Shown one piece after another: positions 1 to 7,242 of a stretch of DNA of 44,408 nt (positions are counted from its first letter, which is position 1; every line of letters begins with the position of its first letter). Both the position numbers and the translations under genes were made by a program. The DNA is from an uncultured Bacilli bacterium (GTDB lineage: Bacteria; Bacillota_I; Bacilli_A; RF39; UBA660): NCBI GenBank assembly GCA_934085675.1, contig CAKOHH010000011.1, positions 1-44,408 on the forward strand, read 5' to 3'. The notes under the pieces were generated by a model. That model saw nothing but the letters and a program-made list of their open reading frames with translations, did not search any database and was not told the DNA's origin.

Positions 1-78
1 TTTTTTCTTAAAATATCAAAATTATTCAAAAAAAGAGGCATATTCTTTTTTGAACATACCTTTTTGTCAACAACCTGG

Positions 79-110
79 AACCCCCAGACTATCTGGGGGT
101 TTTCTTTCTA
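79..110 (+). terminator. Rho-independent terminator reading rightward
   Basis: A 10-bp perfect stem (79-88 with 92-101, five G:C pairs) with a 3-nt loop is followed by a T-rich tract on the plus strand only. It should end a plus-strand transcript entering from the left edge. On the minus strand the hairpin has no T tail. Confidence 0.7.
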
Positions 111-115
111 CAAAA

Positions 116-141
116 AAAAGGTCGAGACTACCCGACCTTTT
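116..141 (-). terminator. Terminator of the rplJ-rplL transcript
   Basis: A 9-bp perfect inverted repeat (116-124 with 133-141) lies just downstream of the rplL stop. Read on the minus strand it ends in a run of T, which fits a rho-independent terminator. The A/T-symmetric arms could let it work in both directions. Confidence 0.8.
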
Positions 142-148
142 CCATTAA

Positions 149-514
149 TTAAGCAAGTTCTACTTCAGCGCCAGCTTCTTCAAGTTGCGCTTTAATTTGG
201 TTAGCTTCTTCAGTTGGAACGTTTTCTTTAACATTTCCGCCTTTATCAGCTAAACCTTTAGCTTCAACAAGTCCTAATCCTGTAATTTCTTTTAATAATT
301 TAATTACAGCAATCTTGTTTCCTCCAGCACTTTTTAATACGACAGTCTTATTTGTATCTTCTTCTTGTGCAGCAGCTGCAGGAGCAGCAGCAACAGCAAC
401 AGCACTTGGATCTACTCCAAATTCTTCTTTCATTGCGTCAACTAATTCTTTAACTTCAAGAATAGTCATTTCTTTTAATGATTCAATAAAATCTTCTTTT
501 GTAATTTTAGCCAT
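149..514 (-). CDS. rplL: 50S ribosomal protein L7/L12
   Basis: 121-residue stalk protein that recruits translation GTPases to the ribosome. The N-terminal dimerisation helix region is followed by an Ala-rich hinge (about residues 39-48) and the conserved C-terminal factor-binding domain with the KTVVLKSAGGNKIAVIK-type core. I start it at MAKITKED (ATG at 512-514), which has an AAGGA ribosome binding site about 10 nt upstream; an upstream in-frame ATG overlaps the rplJ end and would add 13 basic residues atypical of the family. It follows rplJ closely in the same transcript. Very confident. Confidence 0.97.
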   Translation of the reverse strand: MAKITKEDFIESLKEMTILEVKELVDAMKEEFGVDPSAVAVAAAPAAAAQEEDTNKTVVLKSAGGNKIAVIKLLKEITGLGLVEAKGLADKGGNVKENVPTEEANQIKAQLEEAGAEVELA

Positions 515-530
515 TTTAATCAATTCCTTT

Positions 531-1025
531 CTAGTTTTCTTCCTTTTGCTCACTATATAAGTTTAGAGCAATGGATAAGTTACGAACATGTTCCATCATA
601 CCAGCAGCAAGCATTGTTAATAAGCCTTCGCGTGAAGGTATTGTAGCATATTCGTTAATTGTAGCTAAGTCTGCTACAGAGCCAGAGATGATACCAATTC
701 TAATTTCTAGTTTTTCATGTTCTTTTGCAAAGTCCGCAATAACTTTAATTGGTTCAAGTAAATTTTTACCAAATAAAATAGCGTTTGGACCTTCTAAGAA
801 ACCATCAAAACTTAAATTTAATTCATCTAATGCTCTTTTTAATAAAGTGTTTTTGTAAACTTTTACTGTCGCATCAGTTTCTCTAAGTTTTTTTCTTAAC
901 TCTGAAAGTTCTGCAACGGTTAAACCTTGATATTGGAATAGGATAACAGATTCGCTATCTTTAATGTTCTTAACAATATCATTTACAGTTTCTTTCTTTT
1001 GAGCAAGAACCTTTGTGCTAGCCAT
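531..1025 (-). CDS. rplJ: 50S ribosomal protein L10
   Basis: 164-residue L10, the base of the ribosomal stalk that binds 23S rRNA and the L7/L12 dimers through its C-terminal helix. The N-terminal part carries the typical VLFQYQGLTVAELSELRKKLR-like region; the C-terminus ends in an acidic helix. The ribosome binding site AAGGAGG lies 7-8 nt before the ATG. It follows a structured leader and precedes rplL, the usual L10-L12 autoregulated pair. Length is normal for Bacilli. Confidence 0.97.
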   Translation of the reverse strand: MASTKVLAQKKETVNDIVKNIKDSESVILFQYQGLTVAELSELRKKLRETDATVKVYKNTLLKRALDELNLSFDGFLEGPNAILFGKNLLEPIKVIADFAKEHEKLEIRIGIISGSVADLATINEYATIPSREGLLTMLAAGMMEHVRNLSIALNLYSEQKEEN

Positions 1026-1044
1026 AACTTTTCCTCCTTTGCTT

Positions 1045-1170
1045 AACTATCAAAAAAGCTCCTCCGATTGGACGAGCTTAAATAGACTAAGTCTAATTTA
1101 GTAAACGTCCCTCGGCAAGATTATTAAGGATACTCCCCTTGCTGTCTTCGGTATTGCGCTTTTTCTGATG
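1045..1170 (-). promoter_or_regulatory. Putative L10 leader (rplJ autoregulatory RNA)
   Basis: The 166-nt gap between rplA and rplJ contains several stems, including a hairpin with AAGCTC/GAGCTT arms near 1055-1080 close to the rplJ start. Position and structure match the Firmicutes L10 leader, to which an L10-L12 complex binds to repress expression. The identity is inferred from position and hairpins, not from a covariance-model match. Confidence 0.65.
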
Positions 1171-1191
1171 TTTATTATAATATGTTATAAA

Positions 1192-1890
1192 TTAAATGTC
1201 AAAAGAATTTTGATCTACTTTAATTCCAGGGCCCATTGTTGTTGAAATACTAATAGTTGTGATGAATTTTCCTTTAACACTAGCAGGTTTTAATTTTGAA
1301 ATAGATTTTACAATATATTCTAAGTTTTCTTGTAAAGCCTTTTCATCGAAAGATACTTTACCAAGAATACCGTGAACATTTCCATAAGAATCTGTTCTAA
1401 ATTCAACCATACCTTTATTAATATCTTCAACAGCTTTTGCTGGGTTTGGTGTAACTGTGTTTGTTTTAGGATTTGGCATTAAACCTTTAGGTCCTAAAAT
1501 TCTACCAATTTTACCAAGTTCAGGCATCATATCTGGAGTAGCAACAATGACATCAAAATCAAACCAGTTTTCTTTTTGAATTTTTTCAATCATGTCTTTT
1601 TCCCCAACATATAATGCACCAGCAGCTTTAGCAGCTTCTGCTTGAGCACCTTTAGCGATAACTAATACACGTTTTGTTTTTCCAGTACCATTTGGTAATA
1701 CTAGAGAACCACGTAATTGTTGATCAGCTTTTTTAGGGTCGACATTAAGCTTCATAGCAAAATCAACAGTACCGTCAAAATTAGTAACAGATGTTTCTTT
1801 TGCTAAATGAATTGCTTCACTAACGCTGTAAGAAGTATTTTTGTCTAATTTCTTACTAGCTTCCACATATTTACGACCAAATTTTTTCAT
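1192..1890 (-). CDS. rplA: 50S ribosomal protein L1
   Basis: 232-residue L1, which binds 23S rRNA at the L1 stalk and helps release deacylated tRNA. The two-domain pattern is intact: N-terminal MKKFGRKYVEASKKLD, the central PDMMPELGKIGRILGPKGLMPNPK-type signature at about residues 120-145, and a normal C-terminus. The ribosome binding site is GGAGGG before ATG. In other bacteria L1 represses its own operon by binding the rplK leader. Confidence 0.97.
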   Translation of the reverse strand: MKKFGRKYVEASKKLDKNTSYSVSEAIHLAKETSVTNFDGTVDFAMKLNVDPKKADQQLRGSLVLPNGTGKTKRVLVIAKGAQAEAAKAAGALYVGEKDMIEKIQKENWFDFDVIVATPDMMPELGKIGRILGPKGLMPNPKTNTVTPNPAKAVEDINKGMVEFRTDSYGNVHGILGKVSFDEKALQENLEYIVKSISKLKPASVKGKFITTISISTTMGPGIKVDQNSFDI

Positions 1891-1938
1891 GATTTCCCTC
1901 CTAACTGTGGTATTTTAAGCGGACTATTCAAGTTTATA

Positions 1939-2529
1939 TTATTCTTCAGTTTGTTCTTCTTTATTTTTTCCAATAACTTCAACTTCAGCAGTTGTACCTT
2001 CTTTAACGTTTGCTTCCATTTCAGCTAATTCTTCTTCACGTTTTTCTCTTTCAGCTTCTTCTTCATGAGCTTCTTTAGCTTGTTCAGCTAATTCAACATC
2101 ATTTAAACCTTTAACAGCAATACCCATGTTACGAGCAGTACCTTCAACGGTTTTCATTGCTTCCTCAACTGTATAAGCATTTAAATCAGGAAGTTTTGTT
2201 TCAGCAATACTTCTTAATTCTTCTTTTGTGATAGTAGCTACTACTTCATTAGCGCCTTTTTTGCTGGCCTTTTGAAGTTTTGCTACTTTTTTAAGTAAGA
2301 AAGCAGCTGGTGGAGTTTTTAATACGAAGTCAAATGTTCTATCATCATAGATAGAGATTTCGCAAGGAACAACATCACCCATTTTGTCTCTAGTTGCATC
2401 ATTGAACTTTTGACAAAAATCTTGAATGTTAATACCAGCAGGACCTAGAACAGTACCAACTGGTGGTGCTGGATTTGCTTTTCCAGCAGGAATTTGTAAT
2501 TTTACTTTTTTTACGACTTCTTTTGCCAC
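1939..2529 (-). CDS. rplK: 50S ribosomal protein L11 with acidic C-terminal tail
   Basis: L11 forms the GTPase-associated region with 23S rRNA. Residues 1-138 are a standard L11: the N-terminal Pro-rich domain with PAGKANPAPPVGTVLGPAGIN, then the rRNA-binding C-terminal domain ending in GTARNMGI. L11 normally stops near residue 141, but here about 58 more residues follow, very rich in Glu and Lys and probably helical. GTG is the start, with AAGGAG about 9 nt upstream. It is the first gene of the rplK-rplA unit behind its own promoter. The tail is intact in frame, so it is unlikely to be a sequencing artefact. Confidence 0.96.
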   Translation of the reverse strand: MAKEVVKKVKLQIPAGKANPAPPVGTVLGPAGINIQDFCQKFNDATRDKMGDVVPCEISIYDDRTFDFVLKTPPAAFLLKKVAKLQKASKKGANEVVATITKEELRSIAETKLPDLNAYTVEEAMKTVEGTARNMGIAVKGLNDVELAEQAKEAHEEEAEREKREEELAEMEANVKEGTTAEVEVIGKNKEEQTEE

Positions 2530-2572
2530 GAAAACACTCTCCTTTCTTTGGATTTTATTGTTTTTAACGTGT

Positions 2573-2657
2573 AAGTGGTAATGGGCAAGTCCGCACTAAA
2601 ATCCCTCCCACTTGATACAGTCAAAGTTAGAGAACTTCGATTGCACTTAAAATACTA
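2573..2657 (-). promoter_or_regulatory. rplK-rplA promoter and structured leader
   Basis: On the minus strand a -10 TAGTAT (2652-2657) lies 17 bp after a -35 TTGTCA (2675-2680), and the -35 sits inside the loop of the upstream nusG terminator. The leader then forms a long-range stem AAGTGG/CCACTT (2608-2613 with 2573-2578) just before the ribosome binding site. By analogy with L11 operons it may hold the L1 repressor target; that role is inferred. Confidence 0.55.
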
Positions 2658-2661
2658 GCAT

Positions 2662-2699
2662 AAAAGGAAGGATTTGACAAGCAAATTATCCTTCCTTTT
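2662..2699 (-). terminator. Terminator after nusG
   Basis: A perfect 12-bp inverted repeat (2662-2673 with 2688-2699), purine/pyrimidine biased so that the 3' arm ends in TTTT on either strand. It lies 20 nt after the nusG stop. The rplK -35 element is in its loop, so termination and new initiation are packed together. Confidence 0.75.
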
Positions 2700-2720
2700 G
2701 AAAATTTTAATTAATATGCT

Positions 2721-3257
2721 TTATTGTAACTTATTAACTTGAAACAATTCCACTTCAACGCTTGTTTCTTGGCCAAATAAATCTATAGTTACCGTTAAAC
2801 GATTGCTTTCAGCATCAATTGTATGAATGGTACCTTCCATACCTTTAAATGGACCATCTACTATAGTCACTTTATCGCCTACCGCAAGTTCTGATTCAAC
2901 ATCAACACGACTCATACCCATATTAATTAAGATATGATCAATTTCTTGTGGAGGTAGTGGAGTTGGTTTAGCCCCTTTTCCACTTGAGCCAATAAATCCT
3001 GTAACACCTGGTGTATTACGAACAATATACCATGCTTCATCACTCATAATCATTTCAACTAAAACATAACCAGGAAACATTTTTTTCTTTTTTTCTTTTT
3101 TAACGCCGTCTTTTACTTCAACTTCCGTGATTTCTGGAATAATAATTCTAAAAATGTGATCTTGCATTCCCATGGATTCGGTACGCATTTCTAGTTTTTC
3201 TTTAACTGCTTCTTCATGACCTACATATGTATTTACAACATACCATAACTTTTCCAT
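2721..3257 (-). CDS. nusG: Transcription termination/antitermination factor NusG
   Basis: 178-residue NusG. The N-terminal NGN domain (WYVVNTYVGHEEAVKEKLE, then FPGYVLVEM) binds RNA polymerase, and the C-terminal KOW domain (GDKVTIVDGPFKGMEGTI, about residues 126-143) contacts Rho or ribosomal S10. The ATG shares one base with the secE stop (TAATG), so the two are translationally coupled. Gene order secE-nusG is as in nearly all bacteria. Confidence 0.97.
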   Translation of the reverse strand: MEKLWYVVNTYVGHEEAVKEKLEMRTESMGMQDHIFRIIIPEITEVEVKDGVKKEKKKKMFPGYVLVEMIMSDEAWYIVRNTPGVTGFIGSSGKGAKPTPLPPQEIDHILINMGMSRVDVESELAVGDKVTIVDGPFKGMEGTIHTIDAESNRLTVTIDLFGQETSVEVELFQVNKLQ

Positions 3258-3463
3258 TAAAATGCCCCCTTAACCCATGATAATAATGCTGTTAGTAATA
3301 AGAAGAAGGCTATTAAAAGTGCCACGATAACAATAGTAGCGATTGTATATGTTGTTACTTCTTTAGCACTTGGAAAAGATACCTTTTTCATTTCACCTTT
3401 TACTTCTTTTAAATAACTTGGTTTTTTTGATTTTTCAGCCTTAACTTTTTTAGTTTTTGCCAT
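3257..3463 (-). CDS. secE: Preprotein translocase subunit SecE
   Basis: 68-residue SecE, the small clamp subunit of the SecYEG channel. A Lys-rich cytoplasmic N-terminus is followed by the conserved SYLKEVKGEMKKVSFPSAKEV amphipathic helix and a single membrane helix (about residues 40-65). It overlaps the nusG start by 1 nt. It follows a terminator and therefore probably has its own promoter near 3475-3550. Confidence 0.95.
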   Translation of the reverse strand: MAKTKKVKAEKSKKPSYLKEVKGEMKKVSFPSAKEVTTYTIATIVIVALLIAFFLLLTALLSWVKGAF

Positions 3464-3492
3464 TTTTTCACCTCAATATTTTTCCAAAATAA

Positions 3493-3542
3493 AAACACTC
3501 GCGTGCTTCTTATATATAAGTTATCACAAGAAACGAGTGTTT
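3493..3542 (-). terminator. Terminator between the sigH unit and secE
   Basis: Arms AAACACTCG (3493-3501) and CGAGTGTTT (3534-3542) form a 9-bp stem around a 32-nt loop that can itself pair. On the minus strand it is followed by T-rich sequence. It separates the rlmB-sigH-unknown gene unit from secE-nusG. Confidence 0.65.
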
Positions 3543-3551
3543 GCAAGTTTT

Positions 3552-4226
3552 TTAATTCTTTTTTGTGGTAAAATCTGCAATCAACCATTCGTTGTCAATT
3601 TGTACTAAGTCGAAATGATAAAGTTCATCTCGAGCACAAGTGTTATCATCTTCACAATACTTAATATTAATATAAGCATCTATTTCTTTGTCAGTCGCTT
3701 TTTTTAAAATTATTTTTTCTTCCGTAACATCATTAATGGCGATGGCACTTTCATAATACATGTCATCAAAAATTCCTTTTTTAGCAACATACAAATCTTC
3801 TTCCACAAGAATATCATTGCGTTTATTCACTTGAGTAAACTGTTTCCAATAATTATTATAAATTGTTTCTGTTACCATTGCTTTAAAATCTGCAAAAAAG
3901 TTTGCATCTAAAACGATATAATTATCATCATCTTCACTTGTAAAATCACGAGATACTTCACTTATCTTATAAAATTTAGTGTTTTCAAAAAACTGTTTCA
4001 AATTTTCTCTTTTTTCTTCCACGAGTTTTCTTATTTCACTTTCTTCTAATGATGAATTATTTTCAAAAGTGATTTCTTCCTCTTTTTTGTTATTATCAAT
4101 AATTGGTGTTTCAATTGTAACATCATCTTTTATTCTTTCAAAGGACACAACTCTTATAATAACAATGCTAAAAGCTGCAAAAACAGCCAAGAAGGCTATT
4201 ATTTTTAGCCATTCTTTTTTATTCAT
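3552..4226 (-). CDS. Membrane-anchored protein of unknown function between sigH and secE
   Basis: I do not recognise this 224-residue protein. A short basic N-terminus is followed by one hydrophobic helix (about residues 7-24), then an acidic, Glu/Lys-rich linker and a soluble domain. It would be a single-pass protein with an outside domain. The start is ATG at 4224-4226, with AAGGAGGGTG about 8 nt upstream; a GTG 9 nt earlier lies directly on that ribosome binding site and is unlikely. The start overlaps the sigH stop by 8 nt, so it is coupled to sigH. In Bacillus this slot holds rpmGB (L33), which is absent here. A role linked to SigH is a guess from position only. Confidence 0.85.
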   Translation of the reverse strand: MNKKEWLKIIAFLAVFAAFSIVIIRVVSFERIKDDVTIETPIIDNNKKEEEITFENNSSLEESEIRKLVEEKRENLKQFFENTKFYKISEVSRDFTSEDDDNYIVLDANFFADFKAMVTETIYNNYWKQFTQVNKRNDILVEEDLYVAKKGIFDDMYYESAIAINDVTEEKIILKKATDKEIDAYINIKYCEDDNTCARDELYHFDLVQIDNEWLIADFTTKKN

Positions 4227-4839
4227 AATTTTCACCCTCCTTAAAGGTTGATTTTATTTTGCTCTTAATTCTTTGGATAGTATTGTCAACTTGTTTCGGA
4301 CTTTTATTTAATTTCTTAGAAATCTCTAAATAATCAAGACCATCTAACATATAAGTAAAAACTTCATATTCTTGATTAGATAATTTTTCCTTGATAGTAT
4401 TTAAAATATTTTTATATTGTGTTTGAATTAATATTTGATGAGATGGATCGGCATTTTCATCTTTTAAAAGTTCTTTCAAAGTTAGACCATCTTGATCATA
4501 GTCATAATCTAAAGATAAACTTTCCTGTTCAATTTGATTTTTTTTGGTTCGTTGTTTGTGCGTATAATTTAAAAGTCTTCTTTCGACACAGACACTGATA
4601 AATGTTTTTAAACTAGCATCTTTAGAAGCATCGTATCTATTTAATGCATCTGTAAAGCCAACGTTAGCTTCTTGCATTAAATCGTTTAAATCAATGCCAA
4701 GTTTTTTAGCACATCTCACATATTTTTTAACAATTCCTTTTATGACTGGTTCATATGTTTTATAAAGAGTGTTTCTTACTTCATCGTTTGATTCACAAAT
4801 CATATCTAAAAGCATTAATTCCTCTTCTTCATAACTCAT
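4219..4839 (-). CDS. sigH: RNA polymerase sigma factor, SigH family
   Basis: 206-residue sigma-70 family protein. Region 2 includes DLNDLMQEANVGFTDALNRYD (about residues 51-71), followed by FISVCVERRLLNYTHKQR; region 4 ends with the helix-turn-helix YLEISKKLNKSPKQVDNTIQRIKSK (about 172-196). The placement rlmB-sigH-(x)-secE-nusG is the same as Bacillus spo0H, which directs transition-state, competence and early sporulation genes. It overlaps rlmB by ATGA, so it is translated in the same operon. Assignment to SigH rather than another alternative sigma rests on both sequence and synteny. Confidence 0.88.
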   Translation of the reverse strand: MSYEEEELMLLDMICESNDEVRNTLYKTYEPVIKGIVKKYVRCAKKLGIDLNDLMQEANVGFTDALNRYDASKDASLKTFISVCVERRLLNYTHKQRTKKNQIEQESLSLDYDYDQDGLTLKELLKDENADPSHQILIQTQYKNILNTIKEKLSNQEYEVFTYMLDGLDYLEISKKLNKSPKQVDNTIQRIKSKIKSTFKEGENYE

Positions 4840-5516
4840 ATAAGCCCTCCCATTTTATATATTAACAAGGCAGCTGCAACGGAAGCATTTAAACTATTTA
4901 CATTACCTTTCATGGCAATTTTAAGCATTTCATCGCAGTTTTTTTCAATGATAGGACTAATTCCTTTGCCTTCATTACCTATGACAAGGACTTTTTTATC
5001 AGCATAGGACACTTCACGACAATCCTTACCATCCATATCACTTCCATAAACAAAAAAATTGTTTTTTTGAAGTTTTTTAATTGCGTCAGTTAAATTAGAA
5101 ACCTTAATAATAGGTACATTTTCTGTAGTTCCAACACTTGTTTTAATAACAACATCGGTAACCGATACACTTCTATCTTTAGGAATAATAATACCATCAA
5201 CCCCAGCAGCTTCACATGTTCTTATAATAGCGCCAAAATTGTGAGGATCTTCTAAATGATCTAACAATACAATAAAACTTTTATCATAAAGATTTTCTAA
5301 AGATTGATATTGGAAATCATCTCTTTCAAAAACAATTCCTTGATGATTTTCTTTCGTCATTTTATTTAGCATCTGGTTATCCACATTTATATAATGAATT
5401 TGATTATTTTTTAAATACTCAAACACCTCAGCATCTTTTTTCGATTTACTTAAATATACTTTTCTAATTTCTTTAGGATTAGTACTTAGTAAAACATTTT
5501 TTCCATATGATAACAT
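4836..5516 (-). CDS. rlmB: 23S rRNA 2'-O-ribose methyltransferase, TrmH/SpoU family
   Basis: 226-residue SpoU-type methyltransferase. The N-terminal part resembles the L30e-like RNA-binding domain and the C-terminal part is a trefoil-knot SAM domain with VLLDHLEDPHNFGAIIRTCEAAG (about residues 83-105), VIGNEGKGIS, and SLNASVAAALLIY near the end. RlmB methylates the ribose of a G in domain V of 23S rRNA; the exact target here is inferred. ATG follows GGAGGTCAAT. It heads the rlmB-sigH unit; the usual intervening yacP is missing. Confidence 0.88.
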   Translation of the reverse strand: MLSYGKNVLLSTNPKEIRKVYLSKSKKDAEVFEYLKNNQIHYINVDNQMLNKMTKENHQGIVFERDDFQYQSLENLYDKSFIVLLDHLEDPHNFGAIIRTCEAAGVDGIIIPKDRSVSVTDVVIKTSVGTTENVPIIKVSNLTDAIKKLQKNNFFVYGSDMDGKDCREVSYADKKVLVIGNEGKGISPIIEKNCDEMLKIAMKGNVNSLNASVAAALLIYKMGGLI

Positions 5517-5579
5517 ATTGACCTCCTACACGCATCTAAAAAGTTGTTTTTATTATAGCACATTTTCCCTTAACAAGGA

Positions 5580-5606
5580 AAAACTACCATTTAAATTTTG
5601 GTAGTG
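5580..5606 (-). terminator. Terminator after the 159-residue unknown gene
   Basis: An ACTACCA ... TGGTAGT hairpin with A/T-rich loop lies directly after the stop at 5613. On the minus strand it is followed by TTTTTCC. It insulates rlmB-sigH from the upstream accessory gene. Confidence 0.7.
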
Positions 5607-5612
5607 TGCAAA

Positions 5613-6092
5613 TTATTTTGTTCTTTTTCTAATCATTTCCTTTTCACCAAGAGTAAGATTATGCTGTTTTGAAAAGTTTACAGAAGAATTTAATGATTTT
5701 TCAGTACCTGATACTTGGTCTGCACTATTTTTTCTTCGTTCGTTTTTAGCATTAGTCCCACCTTCAACAGTCATGGAAATTTCATATTCTTGGTAATATT
5801 CTTTTAAAGCCTGTTCGATTAAAACCAATAATTTTGTTGTTGATTCTTCAGTTAGTTGATTTAGTTTGAAATAATATTTTTTTATCTGTTCTTCATCTAA
5901 TACACAAAAGAAATTTGCTTTAGCAAAACAATATTTTTTTTGTAAAGAAGTAGATGGCAAATGATTGTTCTCATATATTAATTGACCTGTTAAAGCCTCT
6001 ACTAACGATAATTCTCCTTCTTTTTTTTGACAAATTAATTTTTTGTCATTAATACTTACAACTACTAAATTTTTCAAATTATATAGTTTCAT
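5613..6092 (-). CDS. Hypothetical protein, 159 residues
   Basis: Not recognised. The first 100 residues look like a folded mixed alpha/beta region (MKLYNLKNLVVVSIND, then a Leu-rich helix TKLLVLIEQALKEYYQEYE at about 85-103). The last 50 residues are low-complexity, rich in Asn, Ser, Lys and Arg, and probably disordered. There is no signal peptide or membrane helix. The only purine-rich ribosome binding candidate (AGGAAG) is about 22-25 nt from the ATG and is separated from it by a perfect 16-nt palindrome. It stands alone, transcribed divergently from the zeta-like kinase gene. Confidence 0.65.
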   Translation of the reverse strand: MKLYNLKNLVVVSINDKKLICQKKEGELSLVEALTGQLIYENNHLPSTSLQKKYCFAKANFFCVLDEEQIKKYYFKLNQLTEESTTKLLVLIEQALKEYYQEYEISMTVEGGTNAKNERRKNSADQVSGTEKSLNSSVNFSKQHNLTLGEKEMIRKRTK

Positions 6093-6100
6093 AATTTTTT

Positions 6101-6116
6101 AGCTATAATTATAGCT
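6101..6116. repeat. Palindrome between ribosome binding site and start of the 159-residue gene
   Basis: AGCTATAATTATAGCT is a perfect 16-nt palindrome. On the minus strand it overlaps the end of the AGGAAG motif and precedes the ATG (6092). It could be an operator, or a short hairpin bringing the ribosome binding site near the start. Confidence 0.6.
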
Positions 6117-6211
6117 TCCTCGCTTTCATGCCCATATTCTAACAAAACATAAATTAAATGTCCATATTAATATTTCAAAATTTTTTTATTAATGGAAAAA
6201 AATTAGTTAAG

Positions 6212-6241
6212 TTGCATGCAAAGGCTACCACATGATATAAT
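6212..6241 (+). promoter_or_regulatory. Promoter of the zeta-like kinase gene
   Basis: A -35-like TTGCAT (6212-6217) and a -10 TATAAT (6236-6241) are spaced by 18 bp, with TG before the -10. The likely start point near 6248 leaves only a very short leader before the ATG at 6260. Confidence 0.6.
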
Positions 6242-6259
6242 GTGAGCGAGGAGATAGAT

Positions 6260-7075
6260 ATGGAAAAAGGAAAAATAAGAAAATTAAAAAAAGAGTTGCC
6301 AGATGAATTATTACAAATTGAAGATTTTTTTATTAAAGATGCCGAAGAAAATGATTTAAAACATTTTGAAATATATAAACAATTAGAATCATCTATTAAC
6401 GGCAAATATGTTTGTTCCGATTTATTTAAAGAAACATTCCCCCTATATACGAAATCAATAGAATCACGAAAAAAATTAAGCGAAGTTATTCACAACTCTG
6501 CTGCTTGTTTAGCAGGTGAATATTTTGATATATTAGCAAAAGATAAAAGTGTCGATAAGTGTATATTTTTATCTGGTGTACCTGGTGCAGGTAAGTCCTA
6601 TTTTATTCAATCAATTGCTTTAAGTGGGCAATTAGATGATAAAACGATGATATACGAGGGAGATATAACAACCGAAACCATTTATGAAAAAATTGATAAA
6701 TGTGTCGAAAATGGAAAAGATATTTTCTTTTTAATAGTAAACCCAACTTTAGAACTTGCTCAAAGAAATGCCATTGCGAGACATTTTGAAATTGGCAGAG
6801 GTGCTTCTTCAGAAACGATGGCTAGGATAATGAGTAAAATTCCCGGGGCCTTAGAAAATATTATGAAAAAATATGATATTGAACTTGGTATATTTGATAA
6901 ACATTCAAATTATGATGTTTACGGCACAGTTGGAAAAGAAAGTTTAGATCACCTTAATCATGGAACTTATGAAGAAATTTTAGATAAACTATTAGCACTA
7001 AGATTAGAAATACTTGAAGAATATAAAAAAAAAACTAGTTTAGGGGAAGATGTTGAATATGGACCAAAAAAATAA
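6260..7075 (+). CDS. Zeta-toxin-like P-loop kinase
   Basis: 271-residue protein with a Walker A loop GVPGAGKS at residues 106-113, after a 100-residue helical N-terminal part. Downstream, ARHFEIGRGASSETMARIMSK and NIMKKYDIELGIFD resemble the C-terminal half of zeta toxins, which phosphorylate UDP-N-acetylglucosamine or related substrates. I chose the ATG at 6260, preceded by GAGGAG; an upstream GTG would place the ribosome binding site inside the gene. There is no epsilon-type antitoxin upstream; a 40-residue basic ORF overlaps the 3' end. The unit is head-on to replication, unlike its neighbours, which hints at acquisition. A non-toxin phage-like or housekeeping kinase role is possible. Confidence 0.75.
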   Translation: MEKGKIRKLKKELPDELLQIEDFFIKDAEENDLKHFEIYKQLESSINGKYVCSDLFKETFPLYTKSIESRKKLSEVIHNSAACLAGEYFDILAKDKSVDKCIFLSGVPGAGKSYFIQSIALSGQLDDKTMIYEGDITTETIYEKIDKCVENGKDIFFLIVNPTLELAQRNAIARHFEIGRGASSETMARIMSKIPGALENIMKKYDIELGIFDKHSNYDVYGTVGKESLDHLNHGTYEEILDKLLALRLEILEEYKKKTSLGEDVEYGPKK

Positions 7076-7181
7076 AAAGAAGAATTTTTTAGCTAGATTA
7101 TTAGCCGTTGGCAAAATTATGGCCAAAAAATCAATGGATGAAAAATTAAATAAAGAAATCAAAAAAAGAGCAAATTATTAA
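7059..7181 (+). CDS. Small basic protein coupled to the zeta-like kinase
   Basis: A 40-residue ORF starting inside the 3' end of the kinase gene (17-nt overlap) with GGGGAAG about 9 nt before its ATG, and followed at once by a terminator. The product is highly basic (many Lys, Arg at two sites) with a short hydrophobic stretch FLARLLAVGKIM (residues 10-21), so it could be an amphipathic helix or nucleic-acid-binding peptide. It might be an accessory or antitoxin element; this is inferred from coupling only. Confidence 0.6.
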   Translation: MDQKNKKKNFLARLLAVGKIMAKKSMDEKLNKEIKKRANY

Positions 7182-7198
7182 ATGTATATTATAAAGAG

Positions 7199-7242
7199 AA
7201 GGACTGTTATGAATTAATTTTCACAATAGTCCTTTTTTATTC
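7199..7242 (+). terminator. Terminator of the zeta-like kinase unit
   Basis: Arms AAGGACTGTTATGA and TCACAATAGTCCTT form a long imperfect stem followed by a T run on the plus strand, 18 nt after the small ORF stop. Confidence 0.8.
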
